Part shown: positions 17,501-27,008 of the stretch, one piece after another
Numbering within the stretch: position 1 is the stretch's first letter
Layout of the letters: every line of letters starts with the position of its first letter
NCBI RefSeq assembly: GCF_016741875.1
Contig: NZ_JAERRF010000003.1
Location: 310,001 to 374,000, forward strand
DNA: 64,000 nucleotides
Direction: 5' to 3'
Origin: Streptomyces coffeae
GTDB taxonomy: Bacteria; Actinomycetota; Actinomycetes; Streptomycetales; Streptomycetaceae
The notes under the pieces: generated by a model
The model's input: the letters and a program-made list of their open reading frames with translations, nothing else
Database searches by the model: none
Told to the model about the DNA's origin: nothing
Position numbers and translations under genes: made by a program

Positions 17501-18583
17501 TTAGCGCTCGACCTCACCCTTGATGAACTTCTCCACGTTCTCCCGGGCCTCGTCGTCGAAGTACTGCACGGGCGGCGACTTCATGAAGTACGAGGAGGCG
17601 GAGAGGATCGGACCGCCGATGCCCCGGTCCTTGGCGATCTTCGCGGCGCGCAGGGCGTCGATGATGACACCCGCGGAGTTCGGGGAGTCCCAGACCTCGA
17701 GCTTGTACTCCAGGTTCAGCGGGACATCGCCGAACGCGCGGCCCTCGAGGCGGACGTACGCCCACTTGCGGTCGTCCAGCCAGGCCACGTAGTCGGACGG
17801 GCCGATGTGGACGTTGTTCTCGCCGAGCTCCCGGTCGGGGATCTGCGAGGTGACGGCCTGCGTCTTGGAGATCTTCTTGGACTCCAGGCGCTCGCGCTCG
17901 AGCATGTTCTTGAAGTCCATGTTGCCGCCGACGTTCAGCTGCATGGTGCGGTCCAGGATGACGCCCCGGTCCTCGAACAGCTTCGTCATCACCCGGTGCG
18001 TGATGGTCGCACCGACCTGCGACTTGATGTCGTCACCGACGATCGGCACACCGGCCTCGGTGAACTTGTCCGCCCACTCCTTGGTACCGGCGATGAACAC
18101 CGGGAGCGCGTTGACGAAGGCGACCTTGGCGTCGATGGCGCACTGCGCGTAGAACTTCGCGGCGTCCTCGGAACCCACCGGCAGGTAGCAGACCAGAACA
18201 TCGACCTGCTTGTCCTTGAGGACCTGCACAACGTCGACAGGGGTCTCTTCGGACTCGTCGATGGTCTGGCGGTAGTACTTGCCCAGACCGTCGAGCGTGT
18301 GGCCGCGCTGGACCGTGACGCCGGTGGACGGCACGTCGCAGATCTTGACGGTGTTGTTCTCGCTGGCGCCGATGGCGTCGGCGAGATCCAGGCCGACCTT
18401 CTTCGCGTCCACGTCGAACGCGGCCACGAACTCCACGTCGCGGACGTGGTACTCGCCGAACTGCACGTGCATCAGACCCGGCACGCGGGTGTCCGGGTCG
18501 GCGTCCTTGTAGTACTCGACGCCCTGCACCAGCGAGGCGGCGCAGTTGCCCACGCCGACGATGGCTACACGAACCGAACCCAT
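17501..18583 (-). CDS. ino1: myo-Inositol-1-phosphate synthase
   Basis: Converts glucose 6-phosphate to myo-inositol-1-phosphate with NAD; in actinomycetes this feeds phosphatidylinositol and mycothiol. The 360-residue protein opens with an NAD-binding Rossmann motif ([13 protein letters not shown]). It has the family's [15 protein letters not shown] and [12 protein letters not shown] segments, including the catalytic lysine region. The start is ATG 18583, with AGGGAG upstream. The divergon-like placement just downstream of a PadR regulator with its own operator suggests PadR control. Confidence 0.95.
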   Translation of the reverse strand: MGSVRVAIVGVGNCAASLVQGVEYYKDADPDTRVPGLMHVQFGEYHVRDVEFVAAFDVDAKKVGLDLADAIGASENNTVKICDVPSTGVTVQRGHTLDGLGKYYRQTIDESEETPVDVVQVLKDKQVDVLVCYLPVGSEDAAKFYAQCAIDAKVAFVNALPVFIAGTKEWADKFTEAGVPIVGDDIKSQVGATITHRVMTKLFEDRGVILDRTMQLNVGGNMDFKNMLERERLESKKISKTQAVTSQIPDRELGENNVHIGPSDYVAWLDDRKWAYVRLEGRAFGDVPLNLEYKLEVWDSPNSAGVIIDALRAAKIAKDRGIGGPILSASSYFMKSPPVQYFDDEARENVEKFIKGEVER

Positions 18584-18636
18584 TCCGGTTGCTCCCTGTG
18601 TGTACTGGACGAAGCCCTGCTCGGATTGCGGGGGCC

Positions 18637-19347
18637 TCATATGGCGGTGTCATCGGACGGATCCGGCCGGGAACCACCCCGGTGCCGGGGCAGGCCGCCC
18701 GTATCTCCTGACTGGTCCTGATGCGGCGACCGGTCCGGCTCCTGCTCCGGTGTCCGGTCCTGCCCGGCGGTACCGCTGCGCTGATCGCGCCCGGCCCGCT
18801 CACTCTCGATCAGCTCGTTCAGCCAGCGGACCTCGCGCTCCACCGACTCCATCCCATGGCGCTGCAATTCGAGGGTGTAGTCGTCCAGGCGCTCACGGGT
18901 GCGGGCGAGGGAGGCACGCATCTTCTCCAGACGCTCCTCCAGACGGCTGCGCCGTCCTTCCAGCACCCGCATCCGCACATCACGTGACGTCTGACCGAAG
19001 AAGGCGAAACGGACCCCGAAGTGTTCGTCCTCCCAGGCGTCCGGCCCGGTGTGGGCGAGCAGCTCCTCGAAGCGCTCCTTGCCCTCCGCGGTCAATCTGT
19101 AGACGATCTTCGCCCTGCGCCCGGCGAGGGTCGCCGCGAGGGCTTCCTCGGGGGCGCTGCCGGGCTCCTCGATCAACCAGCCGTTGGCGACCAGCGTCTT
19201 GAGGCAGGGGTAGAGGCTGCCATAACTGAACGCACGGAACACCCCGAGCGAGGTGTTGAGGCGTTTCCGCAGCTCATATCCGTGCATCGGAGACTCGCGG
19301 AGCAGGCCGAGGACGGCGAACTCGAGCACGCCGGAGCGTCTGCTCAT
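18637..19347 (-). CDS. PadR-family transcriptional regulator
   Basis: A 236-residue regulator. The N-terminal winged helix has the PadR hallmarks ([23 protein letters not shown] and [13 protein letters not shown], residues ~6-50). A long C-terminal helical region (about 115-200) is a coiled coil for dimerisation, followed by a low-complexity tail. ATG 19347 is preceded by GGGGAGG. It lies immediately upstream of ino1 in the same direction, 53 bases apart. A 19-base palindrome just upstream of its start is a likely operator, implying autoregulation. Confidence 0.9.
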   Translation of the reverse strand: MSRRSGVLEFAVLGLLRESPMHGYELRKRLNTSLGVFRAFSYGSLYPCLKTLVANGWLIEEPGSAPEEALAATLAGRRAKIVYRLTAEGKERFEELLAHTGPDAWEDEHFGVRFAFFGQTSRDVRMRVLEGRRSRLEERLEKMRASLARTRERLDDYTLELQRHGMESVEREVRWLNELIESERAGRDQRSGTAGQDRTPEQEPDRSPHQDQSGDTGGLPRHRGGSRPDPSDDTAI

Positions 19348-19386
19348 GTCCGCCTCCCCTGTCTCCTGAGTCGCTATGCCGAGCTG

Positions 19387-19405
19387 ATGTATCGGCTCGA
19401 TACAT
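19387..19405. promoter_or_regulatory. Candidate PadR operator
   Basis: Perfect inverted repeat ATGTATC-N5-GATACAT, 40 bases upstream of the padR start. It contains the ATGT...ACAT ends typical of PadR-family sites and is AT-rich compared with its surroundings. Confidence 0.65.
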
Positions 19406-19702
19406 CCAGACGATAGAACCACGAGTCTGGTGCGACAAGAGGGACCACGGTGAACGGCGTCACATCATCAATTCGTGGGACTCAATCTGACGGTTATGGA
19501 GTGAACATGGCGGGTGGGTGGGTTTTGACCGTGCGTACTCTGTTCGCCATGCAGACCAACGGGAACCATGCGACGCTCCAATGCGTCGTCGTCCCGGATG
19601 CAGTGCGTCCGGTTGCCCCGCGTGGCCGGATCGCACATCGGGGGGACCGGAAGCCATCTGCCGCTTTCAGGCGATAGAGCCTGCCCGAGGAGTAGTCGTT
19701 CC
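19406..19702. other. Intergenic region between padR and the PBP gene
   Basis: About 300 bases without a convincing gene. It contains the PBP ribosome-binding site at its right end (GAGGAG, 19688-19693). A TTGACC at about 19525 could be a -35 element, but I see no good -10 at the right distance. Confidence 0.5.
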
Positions 19703-22327
19703 ATGAGCGAGCACCGTCGCAAGCCGCCACAACCCCAGGGCGGCGGACGAGCAGCGGCCCGGCGAGCCGGACAGCAGTCGTCCGGCCGTCGCGCAGCACC
19801 GACACACCATTCCGCCAGCGGGTCGGGGTCCGGCCGGCGCGGGGAAGAGCGTCCCGTGGGTAGCCGGGCGGAGGCCCGGCGAGCCGCCCAGCGCGGCGGT
19901 GGCCGCAGACGAGCGGCCGATCCGGGCGCGGGCCGTGGCAGCGGTCAGCCCCCCAAGAAGCGCTTCATCGACTACCCCCGGGCGGGCAAGTCGGGCTTCC
20001 GGCGCTGGGTCCCGTCCTGGAGGCTGGTGACGGGCACCTTCATCTTCTTCTTCGCGGTGCTCCTCGGCGCCGTGGGCATAGGGATTTGGCTGGTGGAGGT
20101 GCCCACCGCCCAGGCCGCGTCCAAGACCCAGAAGAACGTGTACTACTGGGCGGACGGCAAGCAGATGGTGGTCTCGGGCGGCGGTGACCTCAACCGCCAG
20201 ATCGTGCCGCTCAACCAGATCCCGTCGTCCATGCAGAACGCGGTGATCTCCGCGGAGAACGCCAGCTTCTATGAGGACTCCGGCGTCGACCCGATGGGTA
20301 TCGCGCGCGCGGTCGTCAACATGGCGCGCGGCGGTGCGACACAGAGTGGTTCGACCATCACCCAGCAGTTCGTCAAGAACACCTACCTGGACCAGTCGCA
20401 GACGCTGACGCGTAAGGTCAAGGAGCTGTTCATCTCCATAAAGGTGGGCACGACCGAGAAGAAGGACGACATTCTCGCTGGGTACCTCAATACCGCGTAT
20501 TACGGACGCGGTGCCTACGGCTGCCAGGCCGCGGCCCGTGCGTACTACGACAAGGACTGCGTGCAACTGACGGCCAGTGAGTCCGCCTTCCTCGCCGCGA
20601 CGCTGAACGGCCCGAATCTCTACGACCCGAACGGCGGCTACGGCCCCAGCGCCGACAAGACCGCGAACCAGAAGCGGGCCAAGGCGCGCTGGGCCTGGAT
20701 CCTCAGGCGTGAGGCCCAGGTGGGCAGGATGACCAAGGCCAATGCGGAGAAGGCGATCGCCAAGGGCTTCCCGAATCCGCGGGATCCGCGGGTCGCGACG
20801 AACAAGCAGGGCCAGATCGGCTATCTGACCGAACTGGCCGACAACTACATCATCGCCAACACCGGAATCTCCAAATCGAAGCTGGACCGGGGTGGCTATC
20901 AGATCCACACCACCTTCGACCGCAACAAGGTGGGCCAGCTCAAGAAGGCCGTCGAGAAGGTCTCCAAGGAGAACCTCGATACGAAGCGCGCCCGCGACAG
21001 GTATGTGCAGTTCGGCGGTGCCTCGGTGGAGCCCAAGACGGGCAAGATCAAGGCGATCTACGGGGGCAAGAACGCGCTGGAGCACTATCGCAACAACGCC
21101 GACTACACCGGTGTCCAGGTGGGGTCGACCTTCAAGCCCTTCGTCCTGGCCGCGGCGATGACCGACGGAAAACGGGATCCGCAGGGCGAAAGAGAGCAGC
21201 CCGCCTCCCAGCGCACCCTGGTCTCACCGAGCAGTGTCTACAACGGTGACAACAAGCTCACCCTGCGCGACTACAACGGAGAGATCTGGCGCGACAAGCA
21301 CAACAAGGAGTGGCACCAGCGAAACGACGGTGACGAGGACAAGGGCCGTATCACCCTGCGCACCGCGATGCAGTACTCGGTGAACACGCCCTACATCCAG
21401 CTGGGCATGGACGTCGGCACCGACAAGGTGCGGGACGCGGCGCTGCGGGCGGGTCTCAGCAAGGAGCAGCTGTCCGAGATCACGCCGAGTTTCTCCCTGG
21501 GCACCTCCGCACCCAGCGCCATCCGGCTCGCCGGCTCGTACGCGACCTTCGCGGCCAGCGGCCAGCAGGCCGAGCCGTACTCGGTCGAGAAGATCAACGA
21601 CAAGGACGGCGAGGTCTACAACCACAAGGAGAAGGCCAAGGTCACCCGGGCCTTCGACGCGAACGTGGCGAACAATGTCACCGACGTCCTGGAGAACGTC
21701 GTCCAGAAGGGCACCGGCACCTCGGCGCAGATCGGCCGCCCGGTGGCGGGCAAGACCGGTACCACCGACGAGAACAAGTCGGCGTGGTTCTCCGGCTACA
21801 CCCCGCAGCTGTCCACGTCGATCGGCATGTGGCGGGTGAACGACAAGGCCAAGAGCCAGAAGTTCCTGTCCATGCGTGGCGTGGGCGGCCAGGAGTCGAT
21901 CCACGGAGCGTCGTACCCGGCCGAGATCTGGGCCGACTACATGCGCGAGGCTCTGAAGGGCAAGCCGGCCAAGAGCTTCCCGGCGGCCCAGCCGATCGGC
22001 GAGAAGGTCTTCGGCAACGATGCGAGCCCGAGCCCGACGCCCACGGAGGAGCCGTCCGAGACGCCCTCGGAGGAGCCGTCCGAGACGCCCTCCGAAACGC
22101 CGTCGGAGACGCCCTCCGAGAGTCCGTCTCCCACCGAGAGCTGTGACCCGTTGGACATCAGGTGCAACGACGGCGGGGCCAACGGCAACGGAGGAAACAA
22201 TGGCGGTCCGGGCGGAGGCCCGGGCGGCGGTCCAGGGGGCGAGTCGCCCACACCGAGTACCGAACCATCCGGTGACGACAGCGGCGGCATCTTCGGTGGC
22301 CCGACCGGCTACCGCAGGGAGCAATAG
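19703..22327 (+). CDS. Bifunctional class A penicillin-binding protein
   Basis: Peptidoglycan glycosyltransferase/transpeptidase of 874 residues. A ~95-residue Arg/Gly-rich cytoplasmic tail precedes one membrane anchor (TFIFFFAVLLGAVGIGIWL, about 113-133). The GT51 domain contains the catalytic-Glu motif ISAENASFYEDSG near residue 185 and TQSGSTITQQ. The transpeptidase domain has STFK near 475, SVN near 568 and KTGT near 684. The C-terminus is a long Thr/Ser/Pro/Glu repeat tail then Gly/Asn-rich sequence outside the cell, which may pass through or hold the wall. ATG 19703 follows GAGGAG. Confidence 0.95.
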   Translation: MSEHRRKPPQPQGGGRAAARRAGQQSSGRRAAPTHHSASGSGSGRRGEERPVGSRAEARRAAQRGGGRRRAADPGAGRGSGQPPKKRFIDYPRAGKSGFRRWVPSWRLVTGTFIFFFAVLLGAVGIGIWLVEVPTAQAASKTQKNVYYWADGKQMVVSGGGDLNRQIVPLNQIPSSMQNAVISAENASFYEDSGVDPMGIARAVVNMARGGATQSGSTITQQFVKNTYLDQSQTLTRKVKELFISIKVGTTEKKDDILAGYLNTAYYGRGAYGCQAAARAYYDKDCVQLTASESAFLAATLNGPNLYDPNGGYGPSADKTANQKRAKARWAWILRREAQVGRMTKANAEKAIAKGFPNPRDPRVATNKQGQIGYLTELADNYIIANTGISKSKLDRGGYQIHTTFDRNKVGQLKKAVEKVSKENLDTKRARDRYVQFGGASVEPKTGKIKAIYGGKNALEHYRNNADYTGVQVGSTFKPFVLAAAMTDGKRDPQGEREQPASQRTLVSPSSVYNGDNKLTLRDYNGEIWRDKHNKEWHQRNDGDEDKGRITLRTAMQYSVNTPYIQLGMDVGTDKVRDAALRAGLSKEQLSEITPSFSLGTSAPSAIRLAGSYATFAASGQQAEPYSVEKINDKDGEVYNHKEKAKVTRAFDANVANNVTDVLENVVQKGTGTSAQIGRPVAGKTGTTDENKSAWFSGYTPQLSTSIGMWRVNDKAKSQKFLSMRGVGGQESIHGASYPAEIWADYMREALKGKPAKSFPAAQPIGEKVFGNDASPSPTPTEEPSETPSEEPSETPSETPSETPSESPSPTESCDPLDIRCNDGGANGNGGNNGGPGGGPGGGPGGESPTPSTEPSGDDSGGIFGGPTGYRREQ
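22030..22135 (+). repeat. Tandem repeat coding the PBP C-terminal tail
   Basis: Imperfect repeats of about 24 and 12 bases built from GAGGAGCCGTCCGAGACGCC-like units encode Glu-Glu-Pro-Ser-Glu-Thr-Pro-Ser blocks. Copy number in such tails often differs between strains. Confidence 0.8.
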
Positions 22328-22352
22328 CTCTTCCCGAGCCTCTCAACCGGAC

Positions 22353-22395
22353 CGGCGGCCGTGCCGGAGCGCATTCCGCTCCGGCACGGCCGCCG
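22353..22395. terminator. Strong hairpin after the PBP gene
   Basis: Perfect 19-base arms (CGGCGGCCGTGCCGGAGCG and complement) around a 5-base loop, 25 bases after the stop codon. Confidence 0.9.
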
Positions 22396-22559
22396 CCGTT
22401 CCGGGCCCTTCCGTGCCTCGGGGCCCCTTCTCCCGGCCGATGGGTCCACGTACGGCCTGCCAGGCTCTTCCTCGGGCTTTCCGTGGTCTCCTGGGGCCGC
22501 TCAGCGCCGCCCGGGCGGTCCTGGCACCACCCCTGTGGGCCGTACGGCAGGATGGCTCC

Positions 22560-24059
22560 ATGAGCGTGCGCGAGGACCCACAGGCCCAGCCCGTACGGCC
22601 GACCGCCGAGGACTCGGTCGCCGCGGCGGCCAGCGAGGTGATCGGCGGTCCGGCCGGGCGCCGGGCGCTGCTCGGCACCAGCTGGTGGACCCCGGTGCGG
22701 ATCATCGCGCTCGTCGCCATCGGGATGTTCGCCCTGGGCATGGTGCAGAAGCTGCCGTGCTACAACGGCGGCTGGTTCTTCGGCGCCACCACCCAGTACA
22801 CCCACGCCTGCTACTCCGACATCCCGCACCTCTACAGCGGCCGGGGCTTCGCGGACAACCTCGTCCCGTACTTCAACCACATTCCGCGGAAGATCTCGGG
22901 CGGGATGGAATACCTGGAGTATCCGGTGCTCACCGGGCTCTTCATGGAGGTCGCCTCCTGGCTCACCCCGGGCCACGGCACGAGCCAGAGTGCCATGCAG
23001 CACCGCGAGCAGATCTACTGGATGGTCAACGCGGGCATGCTGATGGTCTGCGCCGCGGTCATGGCGGTGTGCGTGACCCGTACCCATCGGCGGCGCCCCT
23101 GGGACGGGCTGTTCGTCGCGCTGGCCCCCGCCTTCGCGCTGACCGCCACCATCAACTGGGACCTGTTCGCGGTCGCCCTCACGGCCGCGGCCATGCTCAT
23201 GTGGTCGCGCGACCGTCCGCTGAAGGCCGGGATCCTGCTCGGGCTGGCGACCGCCGCGAAGTTCTATCCGGTGCTGCTGCTCGGGCCGCTGTTCCTGCTG
23301 TGTCTGCGCGCGGGGCGATGGCGGGCCTTCTGGTCGGCGACGGGCGGGGCCGTGGGGGCCTGGCTCGTGGTGAACGTCCCCGTGATGGTCAGCTGGCAGG
23401 GCGGTGGACCGCAACTGCGCGAGGGCTGGACGATGTTCTACACCTTCAGCCAGGAGCGGCCCGTGGACTTCGGGTCGCTGTGGCTGATCATCTCGCAGCG
23501 CAGCGGCAGCCCTATGGACGACGTCAACACCTATGCCACCGCACTGATGGTGCTGGCCTGCGCCGGGGTGGCGGCCCTCGCGCTGTGCGCCCCGCGGCGC
23601 CCGCGGTTGGCCCAGCTCGCCTTCCTGATCGTCGCGGCGTTCGTGCTCACCAACAAGGTCTACTCACCGCAGTACGTGCTGTGGCTGATCCCGCTGGCGG
23701 CGCTGGCGCGGCCGCGCTGGCGGGACTTCCTGGTGTGGCAGGCGTGCGAGGTGATGTATTTCCTCGGGATCTGGATGTACCTCGCGTACACCGGCAGCGG
23801 TGATCAACACCGCGGACTGCCCCCCGAGGGGTACCAGCTGGCGATCGCCCTGCATCTGCTGGGGACGCTCTATCTGTGCGCGCTGGTGGTGCGGGACGCG
23901 CTGGTGCCCGACCGGGACCCGGTACGCCGGGACGGGTCGGACGATCCGTCGGGAGGCGTGCTGGACCGGGCGCCGGATGTGTTTGTGCTGGGGGAGGCCC
24001 GGCGCACCGCGCAGTACGAGGGCGCCGCGATGATCAAGCCGGGGGCCGGACGGGACTGA
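22560..24059 (+). CDS. GT87-like polyprenyl-phosphate-dependent glycosyltransferase
   Basis: An integral membrane protein of 499 residues with about 10 membrane segments. The first extracytoplasmic loop carries conserved CYNGGWFFGATTQYTHACYSD, with two cysteines and aromatic residues, and a membrane-border DLFA motif lies near 200. This arrangement resembles the DUF2029/GT87 family (mannosyltransferases such as PimE), which use polyprenyl-phosphate sugars to build envelope glycoconjugates. The actual sugar and acceptor are not shown. ATG 22560 has an AGGATGG site. It follows the PBP gene but is separated from it by a terminator. Confidence 0.82.
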   Translation: MSVREDPQAQPVRPTAEDSVAAAASEVIGGPAGRRALLGTSWWTPVRIIALVAIGMFALGMVQKLPCYNGGWFFGATTQYTHACYSDIPHLYSGRGFADNLVPYFNHIPRKISGGMEYLEYPVLTGLFMEVASWLTPGHGTSQSAMQHREQIYWMVNAGMLMVCAAVMAVCVTRTHRRRPWDGLFVALAPAFALTATINWDLFAVALTAAAMLMWSRDRPLKAGILLGLATAAKFYPVLLLGPLFLLCLRAGRWRAFWSATGGAVGAWLVVNVPVMVSWQGGGPQLREGWTMFYTFSQERPVDFGSLWLIISQRSGSPMDDVNTYATALMVLACAGVAALALCAPRRPRLAQLAFLIVAAFVLTNKVYSPQYVLWLIPLAALARPRWRDFLVWQACEVMYFLGIWMYLAYTGSGDQHRGLPPEGYQLAIALHLLGTLYLCALVVRDALVPDRDPVRRDGSDDPSGGVLDRAPDVFVLGEARRTAQYEGAAMIKPGAGRD

Positions 24060-24074
24060 GCTTCTCGTACGGCC

Positions 24075-24104
24075 GGGACCGGGCTCCCCGAGGAGCCCGG
24101 TCCC
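24075..24104. terminator. Bidirectional terminator between GT87 and alanine-racemase-like genes
   Basis: Perfect 13-base stem (GGGACCGGGCTCC and complement) with a CCGA loop, between two convergent genes. Confidence 0.88.
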
Positions 24105-24114
24105 CGACGAGGGC

Positions 24115-25146
24115 TCAGCGGTCGAGCAGCCGGTCGAACTGCGTGGTGGTGTGCCGCAGATGGGCCACCAGCTCATCCCCCACCTGCGGCGCCGGGACAT
24201 CGCCCGGCACGAACAGGATCGACACCTGCATATGCGGCGGTTCGGCGAACCAGCGCTGCTTGCTCGACCAGACGAACGGGGACAGATTGCGGTTGACGGT
24301 CGCCAGACCGGCGCGCGCGACGCCCTTGGCGCGGGGCATCACCCCGTGCAGCGCCTTGGGTGCCTCCAGACCGACGCCGTGCGAGGTACCGCCCGCGACG
24401 ACCACCAGATAGCCGTCCGAGGTCGCCTTCTGCTGGCGGTAGCCGAAGCGGTCCCCCTTGGCCACGCGGGTCACATCGAGCACGGAGCCCCGGTACTCGG
24501 TCGACTCGTGGTCACCCAGCCACAGCCGGGTGCCGATGCGCGCCCGGAAGCGGGTCTGCGGGAACTGCTGCTGGAGCCGTGCCAGTTCATCGGCCTTGAG
24601 GTGGCTGACGAACATGGTGTGCAGCGGCAGCCGCGCCGCCCGCAGCCGGTCCATCCAGGCGATGACCTCCTCGACCGCGTCGATGCCGTCGGTGCGGTCG
24701 AGCGGGAGGTGTATGGCAAACCCCTCCAGCCGGACGTTCTCTATCGCGGCGTGGAGCTGCGGCAGGTCCTGCTCGGTGATGCCATGGCGCTTCATGCTGC
24801 TCATGACCTCTATGACCACGCGCGCGTTCACGAGGCCATAGACACCGTCGACCGAGGAGACCGACCGGATCACCCGGTCCGGGAGCGGTACCGGCTCCTC
24901 ACCGCGGCGGAACGGGGTGAGCACCAGGAGGTCACCGCTGAAGAAGTCCTTCATCCGGGCGGCCTCGTAGGTGGTCCCGACCGCGAGGATGTCGGCACCG
25001 AAACGGGCGGCCTCCTCGGCGAGCCGCTCGTGGCCGAAGCCGTAGCCGTTGCCCTTGCAGACCGGGACGATCCCCGGGAACTGCTGGAGCACAGTCTGCT
25101 GATGCGCCCGCCAGCGCGCGGTGTCGACGTAGAGGGTGAGCGCCAT
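24115..25146 (-). CDS. Alanine-racemase-like PLP protein
   Basis: A 343-residue protein of the alanine racemase fold. The PLP lysine motif is present as CKGNGYGFGH (Lys near residue 31), and a FGYRQQKA segment resembles the GYGRxxxA region. The usual RxGIxMYG active-site segment reads RIGTRLWLG, so that tyrosine is missing. It is also shorter than typical Alr (about 370-390). It lies 78 bases downstream of femX in the same direction and seems co-transcribed. A role in cell-wall amino-acid metabolism is plausible, but racemase activity should not be assumed. Start ATG with ACCGGCC upstream, weak. Confidence 0.8.
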   Translation of the reverse strand: MALTLYVDTARWRAHQQTVLQQFPGIVPVCKGNGYGFGHERLAEEAARFGADILAVGTTYEAARMKDFFSGDLLVLTPFRRGEEPVPLPDRVIRSVSSVDGVYGLVNARVVIEVMSSMKRHGITEQDLPQLHAAIENVRLEGFAIHLPLDRTDGIDAVEEVIAWMDRLRAARLPLHTMFVSHLKADELARLQQQFPQTRFRARIGTRLWLGDHESTEYRGSVLDVTRVAKGDRFGYRQQKATSDGYLVVVAGGTSHGVGLEAPKALHGVMPRAKGVARAGLATVNRNLSPFVWSSKQRWFAEPPHMQVSILFVPGDVPAPQVGDELVAHLRHTTTQFDRLLDR

Positions 25147-25224
25147 TGGCCGGTCCCGGAACCTTTCTCGTTGCCGCGGTGTATTGGAGGTATGCAGCGT
25201 GTGTGGGGAAGCAAGAAATCGGGG

Positions 25225-26343
25225 TCAACGGCGGGACATGTAGATGTCAAGCGCCTTGTGGAGCAGCTTGTTGAGAGGGAAGTCCCACTCGCCGAGGTAC
25301 TCGGCAGCCTGCCCGCCCGTGCCGACCTTGAACTGGATCAGTCCGAAAAGGTGGTCGGTCTCGTCGAGCGAGTCGCTGATGCCGCGGAGGTCGTAGACGG
25401 TCGCACCGAGCGCGTAGGCGTCGCGGAGCATCCGCCACTGCATCGCGTTCGAGGGCCGGACCTCGCGCTTGTGGTTGGCGGAGGCGCCGTAGGAGTACCA
25501 GACATGGCCGCCGACGATCAGCATGGTGGCGGCGGCCACGGCTTCGCCCTCGTGCATCGCGAAGTACAGCCGCATGCGGTTGGGGTCCTCGGAGTTGAGG
25601 GTCGTCCACATGCGCTGGAAATAGCTGAGCGGGCGGGGACGGAAGCGGTCGCGCTCCGCGGTGATCTCGTACAGCCGCTGCCACTCGCCCAAGTGCTCGT
25701 AGCTGCCCTGGACGACCTCGACACCGGCCTTCTCGGCCTTCTTGATGTTGCGGCGCCACAGCTGGTTGAAGCTCTTGTGGACATCCTCCAAGGAGCGGTT
25801 CTCCAGCGGTACCTGGAAGACATAGCGCGGCTGGACGTCACCGAAGCCGGCACCGCCGTCCTCGCCCTGCTGCCAGCCCATCCGCCGCAGCCGGTCGGAG
25901 ACCTCGAAGGCGCGCGGCTCGATATGGGTGGCCTCGACATCGCGCAGCCGCTTCACATCCGGGTTCTGGATACCGGACTTGATCGCGGCGGCGTCCCAGC
26001 GGCGGATGACCACCGGGGGGCCCATCTTCACGGAGAACGCACCCTGCTGTTTGAGGTGGGCGAGCATCGGGCGCAGCCAGTCCTCGAGGTTGGGCGCGTA
26101 CCAGTTGATGACCGGGCCCTCGGGAAGATAGGCGAGATATCGCTTGATCTTGGGCAGTTGGCGGTAGAGGACGAGGCCCACGCCGACAAGCTGGCCGGTC
26201 GCGTCGAACCAGCCGAGGTTCTCCGAGCGCCATTCCGACTTGACGTCGGCCCATGCCGGTACCTGCATGTGGCTGGCCGAGGGCAGGCTCTGGATGTATG
26301 CCAGATGTTGCTCTCGGCTGATCGTCCTCAGGGTCAGGCTCAT
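25225..26343 (-). CDS. femX: FemX-like lipid II:glycine glycyltransferase
   Basis: FemABX aminoacyl-transferase family protein of 372 residues with two GNAT-like halves. In Streptomyces FemX adds the glycine of the interpeptide bridge to lipid II from Gly-tRNA, and is essential in S. coelicolor. Conserved segments include QVPAWADVK, YLPEGPVINW and a C-terminal YDLRGISDSLD, typical of the family. The usual coiled-coil arm is short here (around FNQLWRRNIKKAEKAG). The neighbours PBP, GT87 and Alr-like genes make this a wall-assembly cluster. The start is ATG 26343. Confidence 0.9.
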   Translation of the reverse strand: MSLTLRTISREQHLAYIQSLPSASHMQVPAWADVKSEWRSENLGWFDATGQLVGVGLVLYRQLPKIKRYLAYLPEGPVINWYAPNLEDWLRPMLAHLKQQGAFSVKMGPPVVIRRWDAAAIKSGIQNPDVKRLRDVEATHIEPRAFEVSDRLRRMGWQQGEDGGAGFGDVQPRYVFQVPLENRSLEDVHKSFNQLWRRNIKKAEKAGVEVVQGSYEHLGEWQRLYEITAERDRFRPRPLSYFQRMWTTLNSEDPNRMRLYFAMHEGEAVAAATMLIVGGHVWYSYGASANHKREVRPSNAMQWRMLRDAYALGATVYDLRGISDSLDETDHLFGLIQFKVGTGGQAAEYLGEWDFPLNKLLHKALDIYMSRR

Positions 26344-26430
26344 GCGGGGCGCTCCTCGGCAGGTTTGTCCCCATGGTCGGGGCTCCAGCTCTCGCGCCGA
26401 AGCCTACTGCGACCGGGACGCGCCCCGTTT

Positions 26431-26453
26431 GGGCCCGGGGGCAACCCGGGCCC
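26431..26453. terminator. Hairpin upstream of femX
   Basis: GGGCCCGGG pairs with CCCGGGCCC around GGCAA. It lies 8 bases past the stop of the minus-strand membrane-protein gene and probably ends that transcript. Confidence 0.7.
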
Positions 26454-26461
26454 GGCCGGGA

Positions 26462-26779
26462 TCAGCCGAGGAGGCCGCCGAAGAGTCCTCCGTGCGCCAT
26501 ACCGAGGTAGAAGCCGACGGCGGAGGCACCGAGTCCGATGATCAGCAGGAAGCGCTCACCGGTGGTCGCGGAGATCAGCTGGCCCCAGAGGCCAGTGACC
26601 ATCCCGACCAGCCCTGCCCATGAGCTGAGCAGGTGGAGGCCGGTGAAAGCAGCCGTCACAAAGGCGATCACGCCGATCGCCAGAGTGGTCACGGCGAGCG
26701 TGTTCTCGACGGGGTGCGACTTGCCGTCGGTGTCCAGGAAGGAGAACAAGCCGTGCTGCGGTCGTGCTGCCTGTGCCAT
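26462..26779 (-). CDS. Small membrane protein of unknown function
   Basis: A 105-residue protein with a short polar N-terminus (MAQAARPQHGLFSFLDTDGK) and three hydrophobic segments (about 27-48, 50-66 and 78-98). No family name comes to mind. The gene is clear because GGAGGTG lies at ideal spacing from ATG 26779 and the coding bias is good. It stands divergent from the rpsF operon and just upstream of femX. Streptomyces genomes appear to keep a gene of this kind beside rpsF, so it is probably conserved in the genus. Confidence 0.8.
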   Translation of the reverse strand: MAQAARPQHGLFSFLDTDGKSHPVENTLAVTTLAIGVIAFVTAAFTGLHLLSSWAGLVGMVTGLWGQLISATTGERFLLIIGLGASAVGFYLGMAHGGLFGGLLG

Positions 26780-26873
26780 GGGGCACCTCCAGGTAGGCCC
26801 ATATAGGCAGGGCGGCGAACTGTAACGCCGCTCACATCCGATGTGTACAGATTGCGGTGTGAGTAGCCCGGAT

Positions 26874-26903
26874 TTCAAGCGGGAGGCAGTGGGCGGGTAG
26901 TGT
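26874..26903 (+). promoter_or_regulatory. Candidate promoter of the rpsF operon
   Basis: TTCAAG (26874-26879) and TAGTGT (26898-26903) are separated by 18 bases, a weak match to the housekeeping HrdB-type promoter. A leader of about 100 bases would follow. Confidence 0.3.
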
Positions 26904-27008
26904 GTACCGTCTGCGGTGGTGTCTGCACAGGCACTGTCGTGGAACGCATTACGACCCTCCTGCCACGGAACGACCGTGGCCGCTGAGTCCAGAGGAGGTG
27001 GGTTCCAC

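Noticed and set aside
16490..18721. 743-codon plus-strand frame opposite MFS and inositol-phosphate synthase
   Set aside because: Crosses two known genes and a terminator on the other strand; not protein-like.
22158..23414. 418-codon minus-strand frame opposite PBP end and GT87
   Set aside because: Arg/His/Gly-rich shadow of well-supported plus-strand genes.
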